Source: Prado023 sp964418695 (GTDB taxonomy: Bacteria > Actinomycetota > Actinomycetes > S36-B12 > CAIYMF01). Taken from it: a stretch of 35,040 nt of DNA. Positions within the stretch are counted from its first letter, which is position 1; each line of letters opens with the position of its first letter. Both the position numbers and the translations under genes were made by a program. The DNA lies in the NCBI GenBank assembly GCA_964418695.1, contig CAYQMN010000025.1, positions 1 through 35,040 of the forward strand, read 5' to 3'. Below the pieces are notes generated by a model, which saw only the letters and a list, made by a program, of their open reading frames with translations, did no database searches and was not told the DNA's origin. Below, in pieces: positions 14,750 through 23,156 of the stretch.

Positions 14750-15235
14750 GTGAGTGTTCCGCTGATCGGCACGGGCGTGGACGTCCATCGGTTCGCGGTG
14801 CCGGGCTCCGATCGACCGATGCGGCTGGCGTGCCTGGACTGGCCGGGCGAGACCGGTCTGGAGGGTCACTCAGATGCCGACGTCGCCGCGCACGCCGCCT
14901 GTGATGCGCTGCTGTCGGCCGCGGGGCTCGGCGACCTGGGCAGCAACTTCGGCACCAGTGCGCCCGAGTGGGCAGGAGCCTCGGGTCAGGCCCTGCTCGC
15001 CGAGACCTTGCGCCGGGTCACCGAGGCCGGGTTCACGATCGGCAACGTCGCGGTCCAGGTGATCGGCAACCGCCCGCGGATCGGAACCCGGCGAGACGAA
15101 GCACAGGCCGCGCTGTCCGCGGCACTCGGCGGGGCGACCGTGCGCCTGTCCGCCACCACCACAGACGGACTCGGGCTCACCGGCCGCGGCGAGGGCGTGG
15201 CCGCAATCGCGACGGCGCTGGTGCTCCGGCGCTGA
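14750..15235 (+). CDS. ispF: 2-C-methyl-D-erythritol 2,4-cyclodiphosphate synthase
   Basis: It cyclises CDP-methylerythritol 2-phosphate to the 2,4-cyclodiphosphate with loss of CMP, the step after IspE. The 161 residues fit the family. Metal ligands are seen in GTGVDVHRF (Asp and His) and in the ACDALLSAAGLGDLGSNFG segment, and the substrate motif is in GHSDADVAAHA. The C-terminal nucleotide-binding segment ATTTDGLGLTGRGEGVAAIA is intact. GTG 14750 has GGGAGGG as ribosome-binding site. A longer in-frame reading upstream runs through the palindromic repeats (VEPVETS) and is not coding. The active form is a homotrimer. Confidence 0.95.
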   Translation: MSVPLIGTGVDVHRFAVPGSDRPMRLACLDWPGETGLEGHSDADVAAHAACDALLSAAGLGDLGSNFGTSAPEWAGASGQALLAETLRRVTEAGFTIGNVAVQVIGNRPRIGTRRDEAQAALSAALGGATVRLSATTTDGLGLTGRGEGVAAIATALVLRR

Positions 15236-15246
15236 GCCCACGTCCT

Positions 15247-15317
15247 CAGATCTGCTCCGGTATCTGTCATGTGCTCCGCCCCGGGGCGGAGCATCTGTCA
15301 GATATCGGAGCACACTG
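15247..15317. terminator. Long hairpin between ispF and cysS
   Basis: Two 35-base arms pair around 15282/15283 with few mismatches. The central 22 bases (15272-15293) form a perfect palindrome with core GCTCCGCCCCGGGGCGGAGC. It begins about 12 bases after the ispF stop, so a termination role for ispF is likely. The length and perfect centre are unusual. Confidence 0.6.
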
Positions 15318-15398
15318 TCGCGACGCGGGAGCAACAGCGCGCTGGGGTGGGGGCGCCGGGGCTCGGCCGACGCGGGTGGTGGGCTTGGGTGGCGCCCG

Positions 15399-15404
15399 TA
15401 GAAT
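15399..15404 (+). promoter_or_regulatory. -10 element of cysS (TAGAAT), leaderless
   Basis: TAGAAT ends six bases before ATG 15411 and no ribosome-binding site precedes the ATG. This is the classical layout of an actinobacterial leaderless transcript. Confidence 0.6.
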
Positions 15405-15410
15405 CCTCGG

Positions 15411-16808
15411 ATGAGCCTGGTCCTGCACGACACCGCGACGCGCACGACGCGTCCCTTCGTCCCACGTGAGCCGGGGCGGGTGTCGATGTACGTCTGCGGG
15501 GCGACTGTCCAGGCCGCGCCGCACATCGGCCACATCCGCTCCGGAGTGAGCTTCGACGTGCTGCGTCGGTGGCTGGAGCACTCGGGCTACGAGGTCACCT
15601 ACGTGCGCAACGTGACCGACATCGACGACAAGATCCTGGCCAAGGCGCAGGCAGAGGGCCGGCCGTGGTGGGCCGTCGCGACCCACTACGAGCGCGAGTT
15701 CACGCGCGCCTACGAGATCCTCGGGTGCCTGCCGCCGACCGTCGAGCCGCGGGCGACCGGGCACGTGCCGGCGATGATCGAGCTGATGCGCCGCCTGATC
15801 GACCGCGGGCACGCGTACGCCGTGGACAGCGACGTGTACTTCGACGTGCGGTCGTTCCCGGAGTACGGGGCGCTGTCCGGTCAGCGTCCCGGCGAGATGC
15901 ATGCCAGCGCCGATGCCGACCTGCGCGGACGCAAGCGGGATCCGCGCGACTTCGCGCTGTGGAAGGGCGTCGACGATGACGGCCCCGGCTGGGAGACGCC
16001 GTGGGGGGTCGGGCGGCCTGGTTGGCACCTGGAGTGCTCGGCGATGGCCGGCATGTACCTCGGGCCCTCGTTCGACATCCACGGTGGCGGGCTGGACCTG
16101 GTGTTCCCGCACCACGAGAACGAGGTGGCCCAGTCGAAGGCGGCGGGTGACGAGTTCGCGCGCTACTGGCTGCACCACGCCTGGGTCACCACGGCCGGCG
16201 AGAAGATGAGCAAGTCGCTGGGCAACTCGCTGCTGGTCGCCGAGGTGGTCAAGCGGGTGCGCGCGGTCGAGCTGCGCTACTACCTGGCCGCCGCGCACTA
16301 CCGGTCGCACATCGAGTTCTCCGAAGCGGCGCTGGCCGACGGAGCCGCCGGGTTCCGTCGGCTGGAGGGCTTCGTGCTGCGCGCCGCCGAGCGGGTCGGC
16401 GCGGGGGAGCCCGCCAGCGAGCTGCCCGCGGCGTTCGTGGCGGCGATGGACGACGACCTGTCGGTCCCGGCGGCGCTGGCGGTGCTGCACGAGACCGTGG
16501 CGCAGGGCAACCGGGTGCTGGCCGGGGACGGCGACGCCGAGTCGCTGCCCGGGCTGCTGTCCTCGGTGCGGGCGATGATGGCGATCCTGGGCGTGGACCC
16601 GCTGGCCCCCCAATGGGCGCAAGGCGCCGGTGCCCAGCAGGCCACTGAGGCACTGGGTGCGCTGGTCACCGAGCGGCTGGCCGCCCGACAGGCTGCGCGG
16701 GAGGCCCGCGACTTCGCCGCGGCGGATGCGATCCGGCAGTCGCTCAAGGAGGCGGGCATCATCATCGAGGACACTCCCGCAGGCCCGCGCTGGACGGTGG
16801 GCGCCTGA
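15411..16808 (+). CDS. cysS: Cysteinyl-tRNA synthetase
   Basis: This class I aminoacyl-tRNA synthetase of 465 residues charges tRNA-Cys with cysteine. The zinc ligand Cys29 is in YVCGATVQ, the HIGH signature is at 38-41 (PHIGHIRS), and further zinc and active-site residues lie in HLECSAMAG and FPHHENEVAQSKA. KMSKS is at 265-269 (EKMSKSLGNSL). A DALR-type helical C-terminus follows. The related MshC ligase of mycothiol synthesis shares the fold but is usually about 410 residues; the gene context with ispF and rlmB and the full C-terminal domain favour CysS. The stop overlaps the start of rlmB (TGATG). A -10 box sits directly against the start codon. Confidence 0.95.
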   Translation: MSLVLHDTATRTTRPFVPREPGRVSMYVCGATVQAAPHIGHIRSGVSFDVLRRWLEHSGYEVTYVRNVTDIDDKILAKAQAEGRPWWAVATHYEREFTRAYEILGCLPPTVEPRATGHVPAMIELMRRLIDRGHAYAVDSDVYFDVRSFPEYGALSGQRPGEMHASADADLRGRKRDPRDFALWKGVDDDGPGWETPWGVGRPGWHLECSAMAGMYLGPSFDIHGGGLDLVFPHHENEVAQSKAAGDEFARYWLHHAWVTTAGEKMSKSLGNSLLVAEVVKRVRAVELRYYLAAAHYRSHIEFSEAALADGAAGFRRLEGFVLRAAERVGAGEPASELPAAFVAAMDDDLSVPAALAVLHETVAQGNRVLAGDGDAESLPGLLSSVRAMMAILGVDPLAPQWAQGAGAQQATEALGALVTERLAARQAAREARDFAAADAIRQSLKEAGIIIEDTPAGPRWTVGA

Positions 16809-17836
16809 TGGCCGGCAACTCGCAGCGCCGCGGCGCCACGCGCAAGACGGGGACGAAGAAGGGCGCGGTCGTCGGGTCCGGCGGTCAGGGGCGCCAGAAG
16901 CTGGAAGGTCGTGGGCCGACGCCCAAGGCGGCCGACCGGCCGGGGCATGTCGCGCACCGGCGGTCGAAGTCGGCCGAGAAGGGCGGCGGGCGGCCGGGCG
17001 GCTCCGGTTCGCGCGGTGGCCAGGGCGGACCCGGTTCGCGGGGTGGTCAGGGCGGTGGCAAGGGCGGGCCGAAGGGCCGCTCCGGGGCCGAGTCGGTGGC
17101 CGGGCGCAACTCGGTGCTGGAGGCGCTGCAGGCGGAGATCCCGGCCAGCGCGCTGCACGTCCAGCAGTACCTGGACGCAGACGACCGAGTCCGTGAGGCC
17201 ATGCGACTCGCGGTGGGCCGGGGCATCCCGCTGCTGGAGACCACGCGCGGCGACCTGGACCGGCTCAGCGACGGCGCGGTCCACCAGGGCGTGGTGCTGA
17301 AGATCCCGGCGTACACGTACGCCGAGGCGACCGCGCTGATGGAGAGCGCGTTCGACGCCGGCGAGCAGCCGCTGATTGTCGCGCTGGACGGGGTGACCGA
17401 CCCGCGCAACCTGGGTGCGATCGTGCGCTCGGCGGCGGCGTTCGGGGCGCACGGGGTGGTGATCCCGGAGCGTCGGGCGGCCGGCATGACCGCCTCGGCG
17501 TGGAAGACCTCCGCGGGTGCGGCCTCCCGGGTGCCGGTCGCCCAGGTGACCAACCTGGTCCGGTGGCTGGTGGGCGCGCAGCGTCAGGGCGCCACGGTGA
17601 TCGGCTTGGCGATGGGCGGGGATCTGACCCTGCCGACGCTCGACCCGGCGACCGCGTCGGGGCCGCTGGTGGTCGTGGTCGGCTCTGAGGGCAAGGGTCT
17701 GGGGCACCTGGTCTCGCAGACCTGCGACCACCTGGTGGCCATCCCCATGGACGCCGCCACGGAGTCGCTCAACGCGGGCGTGGCAGCCGGAGTCGCGCTG
17801 TACGCGGTGGCCACCGCGCGGGCCGCGTCGGCCTGA
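16808..17836 (+). CDS. rlmB: 23S rRNA (guanosine-2'-O-)-methyltransferase RlmB (SpoU family)
   Basis: It methylates the ribose of a conserved guanosine in 23S rRNA (G2251 in E. coli numbering). The substrate-binding domain begins near residue 95 (ESVAGRNSVLEALQAEIPAS). The SPOUT catalytic domain has motif 1 DGVTDPRNLGAIVRSAAAFG, motif 2 VVVVGSEGKGLGHLV and motif 3 IPMDAATESLNAGVAAGVAL, forming the trefoil knot that binds S-adenosylmethionine. The N-terminal 95 residues are an extended basic tail rich in Gly, Arg, Lys and Gln (SGSRGGQGGPGSRGGQGGGK), probably disordered and RNA-binding. Its start overlaps the cysS stop, so expression is coupled. Confidence 0.94.
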   Translation: MAGNSQRRGATRKTGTKKGAVVGSGGQGRQKLEGRGPTPKAADRPGHVAHRRSKSAEKGGGRPGGSGSRGGQGGPGSRGGQGGGKGGPKGRSGAESVAGRNSVLEALQAEIPASALHVQQYLDADDRVREAMRLAVGRGIPLLETTRGDLDRLSDGAVHQGVVLKIPAYTYAEATALMESAFDAGEQPLIVALDGVTDPRNLGAIVRSAAAFGAHGVVIPERRAAGMTASAWKTSAGAASRVPVAQVTNLVRWLVGAQRQGATVIGLAMGGDLTLPTLDPATASGPLVVVVGSEGKGLGHLVSQTCDHLVAIPMDAATESLNAGVAAGVALYAVATARAASA

Positions 17837-17838
17837 GC

Positions 17839-17858
17839 CGTCTCGACAAGCTCAGACC
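17839..17858 (-). repeat. Dispersed palindromic repeat, copy 3 (inverted)
   Basis: CGTCTCGACAAGCTCAGACC begins two bases after the rlmB stop. It is the inverted form of the 14611 and 14691 copies and forms an inverted pair with copy 4. It may act as a terminator between convergent rlmB and the sugar-transport ATPase gene. Confidence 0.7.
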
Positions 17859-17899
17859 GGGCTCAGGCGCGACCGATTCGAGCCTCCGGACCACCCGTC

Positions 17900-17919
17900 G
17901 GTCGAGCTTGTCCAGACCT
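17900..17919 (+). repeat. Dispersed palindromic repeat, copy 4
   Basis: GGTCGAGCTTGTCCAGACCT lies 42 bases after copy 3 in the opposite orientation, so the two together can fold into a large hairpin in the convergent rlmB/ABC-ATPase spacer. Confidence 0.7.
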
Positions 17920-18062
17920 GCACCCCCGCGCTGCGCCGACGGCCGTCGGCGTCGAAGTCGACGGGTCGAGCTACGTTGGCGAGGCGCCCGCGGACGAGCG
18001 GCTGCTCGTGGTCGACCATCGCGAACCAGGCAGTGTCGCGGCTTCCTGCCGCCCGACGATGC

Positions 18063-19256
18063 TCAGCTGCGGATCGCCTCCGACGTGTCCGGGTCGAACA
18101 GGTGCAGGCGCTCGAGGTCGATGGCGATCTCGATGACGTCGCCGGGCTTGACTCCGGACCTCGGGCCGAACGAGGCGACCCACTTCACGCCCTCGGTCAG
18201 GGTGTGCAGCTCCTCCTCGCCGGCCTCCTTGGCCAGCAGCTTGGTGTCGGCGGTCTCGACCGGCTCGGCGTCGAACGTGAAGTGCACGACGATCTCCGAG
18301 CCCAGGGCCTCGGTGAGCGCCACCTTGCCCTGCAACCGCTCGTCCTGGGGGACCTGGCGCAGGTGGGCGTCCTCCATGTCCTCCGAGCGCACCCCGACGA
18401 CGACCTTGCGGCCCAGGTACTTGCGGATGGCGGGCTTCTCGGCGAGCAGTGCTGCCGGCAGCGTCAGCGGCACCCGGCCGATCCGCAGGACGACCGTGTC
18501 GTGGCCGGCGTCGATCAGCTCGCCGGTCACAAGGTTCATCGGGGGCGAGCCGACGAACTGGGCGACGAAGATGTTGTTCGGCGAGTTGTAGCACTCCGTG
18601 GGGCTGCCCAGCTGCTGGAGGTAGCCGGCCTTCATGACCGCCATGCGGTCACCCATCGTCATGGCCTCGGTCTGGTCGTGGGTGACGTACAAGGTGGTGG
18701 TCTTCAGCGAGCGCACGACCGCCGAGATCTCGGCGCGCATCTGGACGCGCAGCTTGGCGTCGAGGTTGGACAGCGGCTCGTCCATGAGGAACACCTGGGG
18801 CTCGCGCACGATGGCCCGGCCCATCGCGACGCGCTGGCGCTGCCCGCCCGAGAGCTGCTTGGGCCGGCGGTCCAGCAGCGGCTCGAGCTCGAGCATGGCC
18901 GCGGCCTTGGCGACCCGCTCGGCGATCTGGGCCTTGGGCATCTTGCGCAGCTTGAGGCCATAGGCCATGTTGTCGGCCACCGTCATGTGCGGGTACAGGG
19001 CGTAGGACTGGAACACCATGGCGATGTCGCGCTCCTGCGGCTCCAGCTCGTTGACCCGCCGGTCGCCGATCCGCAGCTCGCCGGCGCTGATGTCCTCCAG
19101 CCCGGCGACCATGCGCAAGGCGGTGGACTTGCCGCAGCCGGACGGGCCGACCAGGACCAGGAACTCACCGTCGGCGACGTTGATCGACAGGTCGTGCACG
19201 GCGTGGAAGCCGTTGTCGTAGACCTTGTTGATGTCCTGCAGCTCAACGCTTGCCAT
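18063..19256 (-). CDS. ugpC: Sugar ABC transporter ATP-binding protein (MalK/MsiK/UgpC type)
   Basis: This encodes 397 residues. The ATPase domain has Walker A GPSGCGKST (37-45), the signature LSGGQ (135-139), Walker B VFLMDEP (155-161) and the switch His in VTHDQTEA. A C-terminal regulatory TOBE-type domain follows (from about residue 240), with VVVGVRSEDME and FDPDTSEAIRS. It energises carbohydrate importers. In actinobacteria one such ATPase often serves several importers, but here it directly follows malE-malF-malG on the same strand. ATG 19256 has GAGGAG upstream. The spacing of about 50 bp from malG suits the same operon. Confidence 0.92.
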   Translation of the reverse strand: MASVELQDINKVYDNGFHAVHDLSINVADGEFLVLVGPSGCGKSTALRMVAGLEDISAGELRIGDRRVNELEPQERDIAMVFQSYALYPHMTVADNMAYGLKLRKMPKAQIAERVAKAAAMLELEPLLDRRPKQLSGGQRQRVAMGRAIVREPQVFLMDEPLSNLDAKLRVQMRAEISAVVRSLKTTTLYVTHDQTEAMTMGDRMAVMKAGYLQQLGSPTECYNSPNNIFVAQFVGSPPMNLVTGELIDAGHDTVVLRIGRVPLTLPAALLAEKPAIRKYLGRKVVVGVRSEDMEDAHLRQVPQDERLQGKVALTEALGSEIVVHFTFDAEPVETADTKLLAKEAGEEELHTLTEGVKWVASFGPRSGVKPGDVIEIAIDLERLHLFDPDTSEAIRS

Positions 19257-19307
19257 CAGTGCTCCTCGAGACGCGTGCCAAGACAGTGACAGTGGTGGAC
19301 ATGCGGA

Positions 19308-20255
19308 TCATCCCTTGACCGATCCGGCGGTGAGGCCGGTGACCAGCGAGCGCTGGGCGAAGGCGAAGACCACGAGCATCGGGATCGCGGCCATCAGCGC
19401 GCCCGCGGCGAACAGGCCCCATTCCTGGCGCAGCGGGTTGCTCACGAACGAGTACAGCCCCACGGCCAGCGTGGTGTTGCGCTGGTCGGCCAGCACCACC
19501 GAGGCGATCGCCAGCTCGTTGAACATGCCGGTGAAGGTGACGAAGAAGACGACCGTGAGCACCGGGACCGACAGCCGCAGGATCATCCCGAAGAAGATGC
19601 GCACGTGGCTGGCACCGTCGATGCGGGCCGACTCGTCGATCTCGACCGGGATCGTGTCGAAGAAGCCCTTCATCAGGTACGTGTTCACACCCAGCGTGCC
19701 GCCCAGGTAGATCAGGATCAGGCCGCCGATGGTGCCCAGGCCGATGTTGGGGAAGGTGTCGCGGATCTTGGACAGCAGCAGGAAGACCGCGGTGATGGCC
19801 AGGATCGAGGGGAACATCTGGATCAGGATCAGCGAGGTCAGCCCGCCGCGCCGGCCGCGGAACCGCATCCGGGAGAAGGCGAAGGCCGCCGAGGCGCCCA
19901 TGAACACCGAGGTGAAGGACACCACGGTCGCGATGATCATGGTGTTGCGGAACCAGACCGCGAACGGTCGCTGCGGGTTGCTCAGCACGGCCTCGAAGTT
20001 GCCGGTGTCGAACGGCGGCAGCGGCAGGATGCACTGGATGGTCTGCCAGCCCTGCAGGTTCAGCGGGCAGGCCGAGGTCAGCGTGCTGCCCTGGGAGGTC
20101 GCCAGGTTGATGATGTAGGAGATCGGGAACAGCGCGAAGGCCACCCCGAGCATCAGGATGATGTGTCGCCATCCCACGGTCTTCATCCAGCGGCCGGGCG
20201 ACATGCGCACGGGCTTGAGCGCCTGGGGCGCCTGGGTCGTCGTCGAGGTGCTCAT
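19308..20255 (-). CDS. malG: Maltose/maltodextrin-type ABC transporter permease MalG
   Basis: This inner-membrane permease of 315 residues has about six membrane segments. The conserved cytoplasmic EAA-type loop that docks the ATPase is seen as EIDESARIDGASHVRIFFGMI. The first periplasmic loop carries two Cys (SACPLNLQGW, QCILPLPP). The C-terminus RSLVTGLTAGSVKG is the conserved MalG ending. The start overlaps the malF stop by four bases (ATGA), so translation is coupled. With MalF it forms the translocation channel. Confidence 0.93.
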   Translation of the reverse strand: MSTSTTTQAPQALKPVRMSPGRWMKTVGWRHIILMLGVAFALFPISYIINLATSQGSTLTSACPLNLQGWQTIQCILPLPPFDTGNFEAVLSNPQRPFAVWFRNTMIIATVVSFTSVFMGASAAFAFSRMRFRGRRGGLTSLILIQMFPSILAITAVFLLLSKIRDTFPNIGLGTIGGLILIYLGGTLGVNTYLMKGFFDTIPVEIDESARIDGASHVRIFFGMILRLSVPVLTVVFFVTFTGMFNELAIASVVLADQRNTTLAVGLYSFVSNPLRQEWGLFAAGALMAAIPMLVVFAFAQRSLVTGLTAGSVKG

Positions 20256-21853
20256 CCGCCCAGTTCCTCCAGCCGCTTGGTGGTGCGCAGGGAGAGTGCC
20301 GAGATGGTGCCGACCACCATGAAGATGACGATCGAGACGGCCGCGGCCAGGCCGAGCTGCTGGTTGGTGTCGTTGAACGCTATTCGGTAGGTCCAGTTGA
20401 TGAGCAGGTCGGTGTTGCCGCCGTCGCTGATCTGACCCGGGAAGGGTCCGCCGCCGGTGAGCATCTCTATCAGCGTGTAGTTGTTGAAGTTGAACGTGAA
20501 CGAGGCGATGAGCAGTGGCCCGACCGAGATCATCAGCAGCGGCAGGATCACCGTGCGGAAGGCGTGCAGGCCGCTGGCGCCGTCGACGAACGCGGCTTCC
20601 TTGAGGTCGCCGGGGATCGCGGTCAGCGCGCCCGAGCAGACCAGGAAGAAGTACGGGTAGGCGATCCAGAGGTTCACGAACAGGACCGAGATGCGGGCCA
20701 GCGTCGCGGTGCCCAGCCAGTTGATGTTGTCGCCGGGCAGCATCTGGTTGATGAGGCCGAAGTCGGTGTTGAGCATGCCTCGCCACAGTGGCGCGGTCAG
20801 GAAGATGGGCATCGCGTACGGGAGGATCAGCAGCACGCGGTAGTACTTCTGCCCCTTCATCCGCCGGTCGGTCATGATGATCGCGAACAGCAGGCCGAGC
20901 GCGAACGTGGTGAGCACGGTCATGAACGCGAAGAAGAACGTCCAGACCGTGATCGGCAGGAACCGGCTGCGCAGCTGCTCGTCGGTGAACAAGTGGACGT
21001 AGTTGTCGAAGCCGATGCGGACCTGCCAGCCGGGCTGCAGGATCGCGCCGTCCTCGGACTGGAAGTTGCCGAAGTCGTTGGGTCGGTAGACCGTGCCGGT
21101 CGAGACGTCGGTCATCGTGTCCTCGGCCGGGTCGTACACCATGTCAGCGCGGACCTCCTTGGCCACGCTGACGCCGGTGGCGCGAAGGTAGGTGCCGGTC
21201 TCCAGGTTCAGCGGGACGCGCAGGTCGGTCCACTGCTGGTTGAGGTCAGGGTTTGCCGAGAGCGAGCCCAGGTTCAGTGAGGTGTAGCCCGCGATGCCGG
21301 TGACCCGGTCGCCGGACTTCTGCAGGTCCGCGGGGTTGGCCTGGGTCAGGGCCTCCGGGGTACCGACGAAGGTCTGGCCCGGCGACGCGGTGCCCTCGGG
21401 GAAGGTGACGAGCATGGACACGTCGCCGCCCTGCTCGATCGGAACGGCCGGGTAGTCGGCCGAGTCCTCGACCGGGCGCTCGCCCCGAAGGACGAGCGCC
21501 TGGATTGCGGAGTCCTTGTCGCCCAGATGGCCGGTCCCGTAGTTGGTGAAGCTCGAGTAGCCGGTGAGCACGATCGTGAGCACCTGGAACAGGAGCAGGA
21601 AGACCAGGCCGGGCAGGAGGTACTTCAGCGGCAGGCCTCGTGTGAAGTACACGAAGTTCACCGCCACCAGGATGAGGACGAAGGCGACGACAGCGGGGTA
21701 CCACTGATCGGTCCAGGCTTGGACCAGCATCCAGATCAGCAGTGCGTCGATCATGCCGACGAGCAGGAGCTTGATCGCGAGGGCGCTGGCCGTGATCGAG
21801 CGGGCCTTCTTGGGTGCCTTCTCGGTCGTGGGTGCCTTCGTGGTGGTGCTCAT
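20252..21853 (-). CDS. malF: Maltose/maltodextrin-type ABC transporter permease MalF
   Basis: This encodes 533 residues, close to enterobacterial MalF in length and layout. It has N-terminal membrane segments (LLLVGMIDALLIWMLVQ and following) and a large extracytoplasmic loop (about residues 100-305) equivalent to the MalF P2 loop that contacts the binding protein. The core of membrane segments then follows, with the EAA motif EAAFVDGASGLHAFRTVILP. It lies between malE and malG in the leftward operon. The long P2-type loop supports malto-oligosaccharide specificity over generic sugar permeases of about 300 residues. ATG 21853 is preceded by a GGACGGAG stretch. Confidence 0.93.
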   Translation of the reverse strand: MSTTTKAPTTEKAPKKARSITASALAIKLLLVGMIDALLIWMLVQAWTDQWYPAVVAFVLILVAVNFVYFTRGLPLKYLLPGLVFLLLFQVLTIVLTGYSSFTNYGTGHLGDKDSAIQALVLRGERPVEDSADYPAVPIEQGGDVSMLVTFPEGTASPGQTFVGTPEALTQANPADLQKSGDRVTGIAGYTSLNLGSLSANPDLNQQWTDLRVPLNLETGTYLRATGVSVAKEVRADMVYDPAEDTMTDVSTGTVYRPNDFGNFQSEDGAILQPGWQVRIGFDNYVHLFTDEQLRSRFLPITVWTFFFAFMTVLTTFALGLLFAIIMTDRRMKGQKYYRVLLILPYAMPIFLTAPLWRGMLNTDFGLINQMLPGDNINWLGTATLARISVLFVNLWIAYPYFFLVCSGALTAIPGDLKEAAFVDGASGLHAFRTVILPLLMISVGPLLIASFTFNFNNYTLIEMLTGGGPFPGQISDGGNTDLLINWTYRIAFNDTNQQLGLAAAVSIVIFMVVGTISALSLRTTKRLEELGG

Positions 21854-21881
21854 GTCGTCGTCTCCGTCCTCACCGGGTCGA

Positions 21882-23111
21882 TCAGCTGCCGGCTGCGATC
21901 GCCTTGTTGATCTCCTCGCCAGCGGCCTTCATCGTGGCCTCCGGGTCCTCGCCGGACGCGACCTTGAACTGGGCCAGGCCGAGCGCCTCCCACACCGAGC
22001 CCATCTCAGGCACGGACGGCTGCGGGATGCCCTGGGCGCCGTAGTCGAGGAAGCCCTTGATGATCGGGTCGGAGGCGACCTTGTTCGCGGACTCGGTCCA
22101 GGCCGGCGGGCGCGGATCGGCGGCGTACATGGCGTCCATGAACTCGGTCGTCATCACGTAGTCGTTGAGGAACGTCTGCGCGATCAGGGCGTTCTTCGCC
22201 TTGGTGGGGATGAACAGCGTCTGCACGCCGATGAACGCCTGCGACTGCGCCGTGCCGTCGGGGACCGGGCAGACCTTGGTGTCCGGGACGGCCGCCACGG
22301 CGTCCTTGACGTTCCACGGGCCGGTGAGGAACCAGGCCGAGTCGCCGCCGTTGTAGGACTCCTTGGCGATGTCGCCGGTGACCGAGGCCTTCAGCAGGCC
22401 GTCGTCGGCCATCTGCTGCAGACGCTCGGCAGCGGCGATCGAGCCCTCCTTGCCCACGCCCATGTCGGCGACGTTGGTGCCGCCCTCGCCGAAGATGTAG
22501 CCACCATCAGCGCTGTAGAGCGGGTACCAGTGGTAGGCGTCGCCCAGGTCGCCGATCTGCAGGGCCAGCGGCAGGGAGGCCTTGCCGTCGGACTTGAGCT
22601 TCTTGCCCGCGGTGATCAGGTCGTCCAGAGACGCCGGGCACTCGGGCGAGAGCGCGGGGTTGGTGAGCAGGGCGACGTTCTCCACCGCGTAGGGGACGCC
22701 GTAGCCCTTAGCGTCGTACTTGGTGGCCGTGACCGCCACCTCGCTGAAGTTCGACGCCTTGCTGCCCAGGTCGACCGGGGTCACCGCACCGTTGGTGACC
22801 AGCTCGCCGAGCCAGTCGTGGGCGCCGATGAAGACGTCCGGGACGTCGCCGGTCTGGTTGCCCTGCACGACACGCGCCCGGATGTCGCCGAAGTCGATCT
22901 GCACCACGTCGCAGGTGATGCCGTTGGCGGCAGCGAACTTGTCGCACTGCTCCTTGATCGGCGGGGTGCGGACCTCGTCGGCCCAGATGGTGAAGGTGCT
23001 GGTCGCGGCCGACGGTGCCGGGGTGTCGCCGGATCCTGAATCGCTGCTGCACGCAGACAGCAGCAGGGCGATGCTGGCCAGTGCCGCCCCCGCAGTGATG
23101 GTTCTACGCAT
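21882..23111 (-). CDS. malE: Maltose/maltodextrin-binding lipoprotein MalE
   Basis: This encodes 409 residues with lipoprotein signal ASIALLLSAC (lipobox LSAC, Cys21), then a family 1 extracellular solute-binding fold: FTIWADEVRTPPIKEQ, PDVFIGAHDWLGELV, GYGVPYAVENVALLTN, YHWYPLYSADGGYIFGEG and GPWNVKDAVAAVP. These positions match maltose-binding proteins, including the aromatic ligand residues in the WYPLYS block. It delivers sugar to MalFG. GGAG precedes ATG 23111. An inverted repeat at 23135-23156 just upstream is a candidate operator. The upstream gene is a paralogue of the same type. Confidence 0.92.
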   Translation of the reverse strand: MRRTITAGAALASIALLLSACSSDSGSGDTPAPSAATSTFTIWADEVRTPPIKEQCDKFAAANGITCDVVQIDFGDIRARVVQGNQTGDVPDVFIGAHDWLGELVTNGAVTPVDLGSKASNFSEVAVTATKYDAKGYGVPYAVENVALLTNPALSPECPASLDDLITAGKKLKSDGKASLPLALQIGDLGDAYHWYPLYSADGGYIFGEGGTNVADMGVGKEGSIAAAERLQQMADDGLLKASVTGDIAKESYNGGDSAWFLTGPWNVKDAVAAVPDTKVCPVPDGTAQSQAFIGVQTLFIPTKAKNALIAQTFLNDYVMTTEFMDAMYAADPRPPAWTESANKVASDPIIKGFLDYGAQGIPQPSVPEMGSVWEALGLAQFKVASGEDPEATMKAAGEEINKAIAAGS

Positions 23112-23134
23112 GTCGCTCCGTTCGAAGTGGATCT

Positions 23135-23156
23135 CAACGCAGCGGCAGCCGCGTTG
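23135..23156 (-). promoter_or_regulatory. Candidate operator upstream of malE
   Basis: An imperfect 22-bp palindrome with outer half-sites CAACGC and GCGTTG lies 24 bases upstream of the malE start codon. Its position and symmetry fit a LacI/GalR-family operator, the usual kind of regulator for such importers. No regulator gene is in the window and the match is not to a known consensus. Confidence 0.4.

Noticed and set aside
15236..15410. Possible T-box riboswitch before cysS
   Set aside because: No T-box sequence or stem I layout is seen. The hairpin belongs to the ispF end, and a -10 box touches the cysS start codon, leaving no leader RNA.
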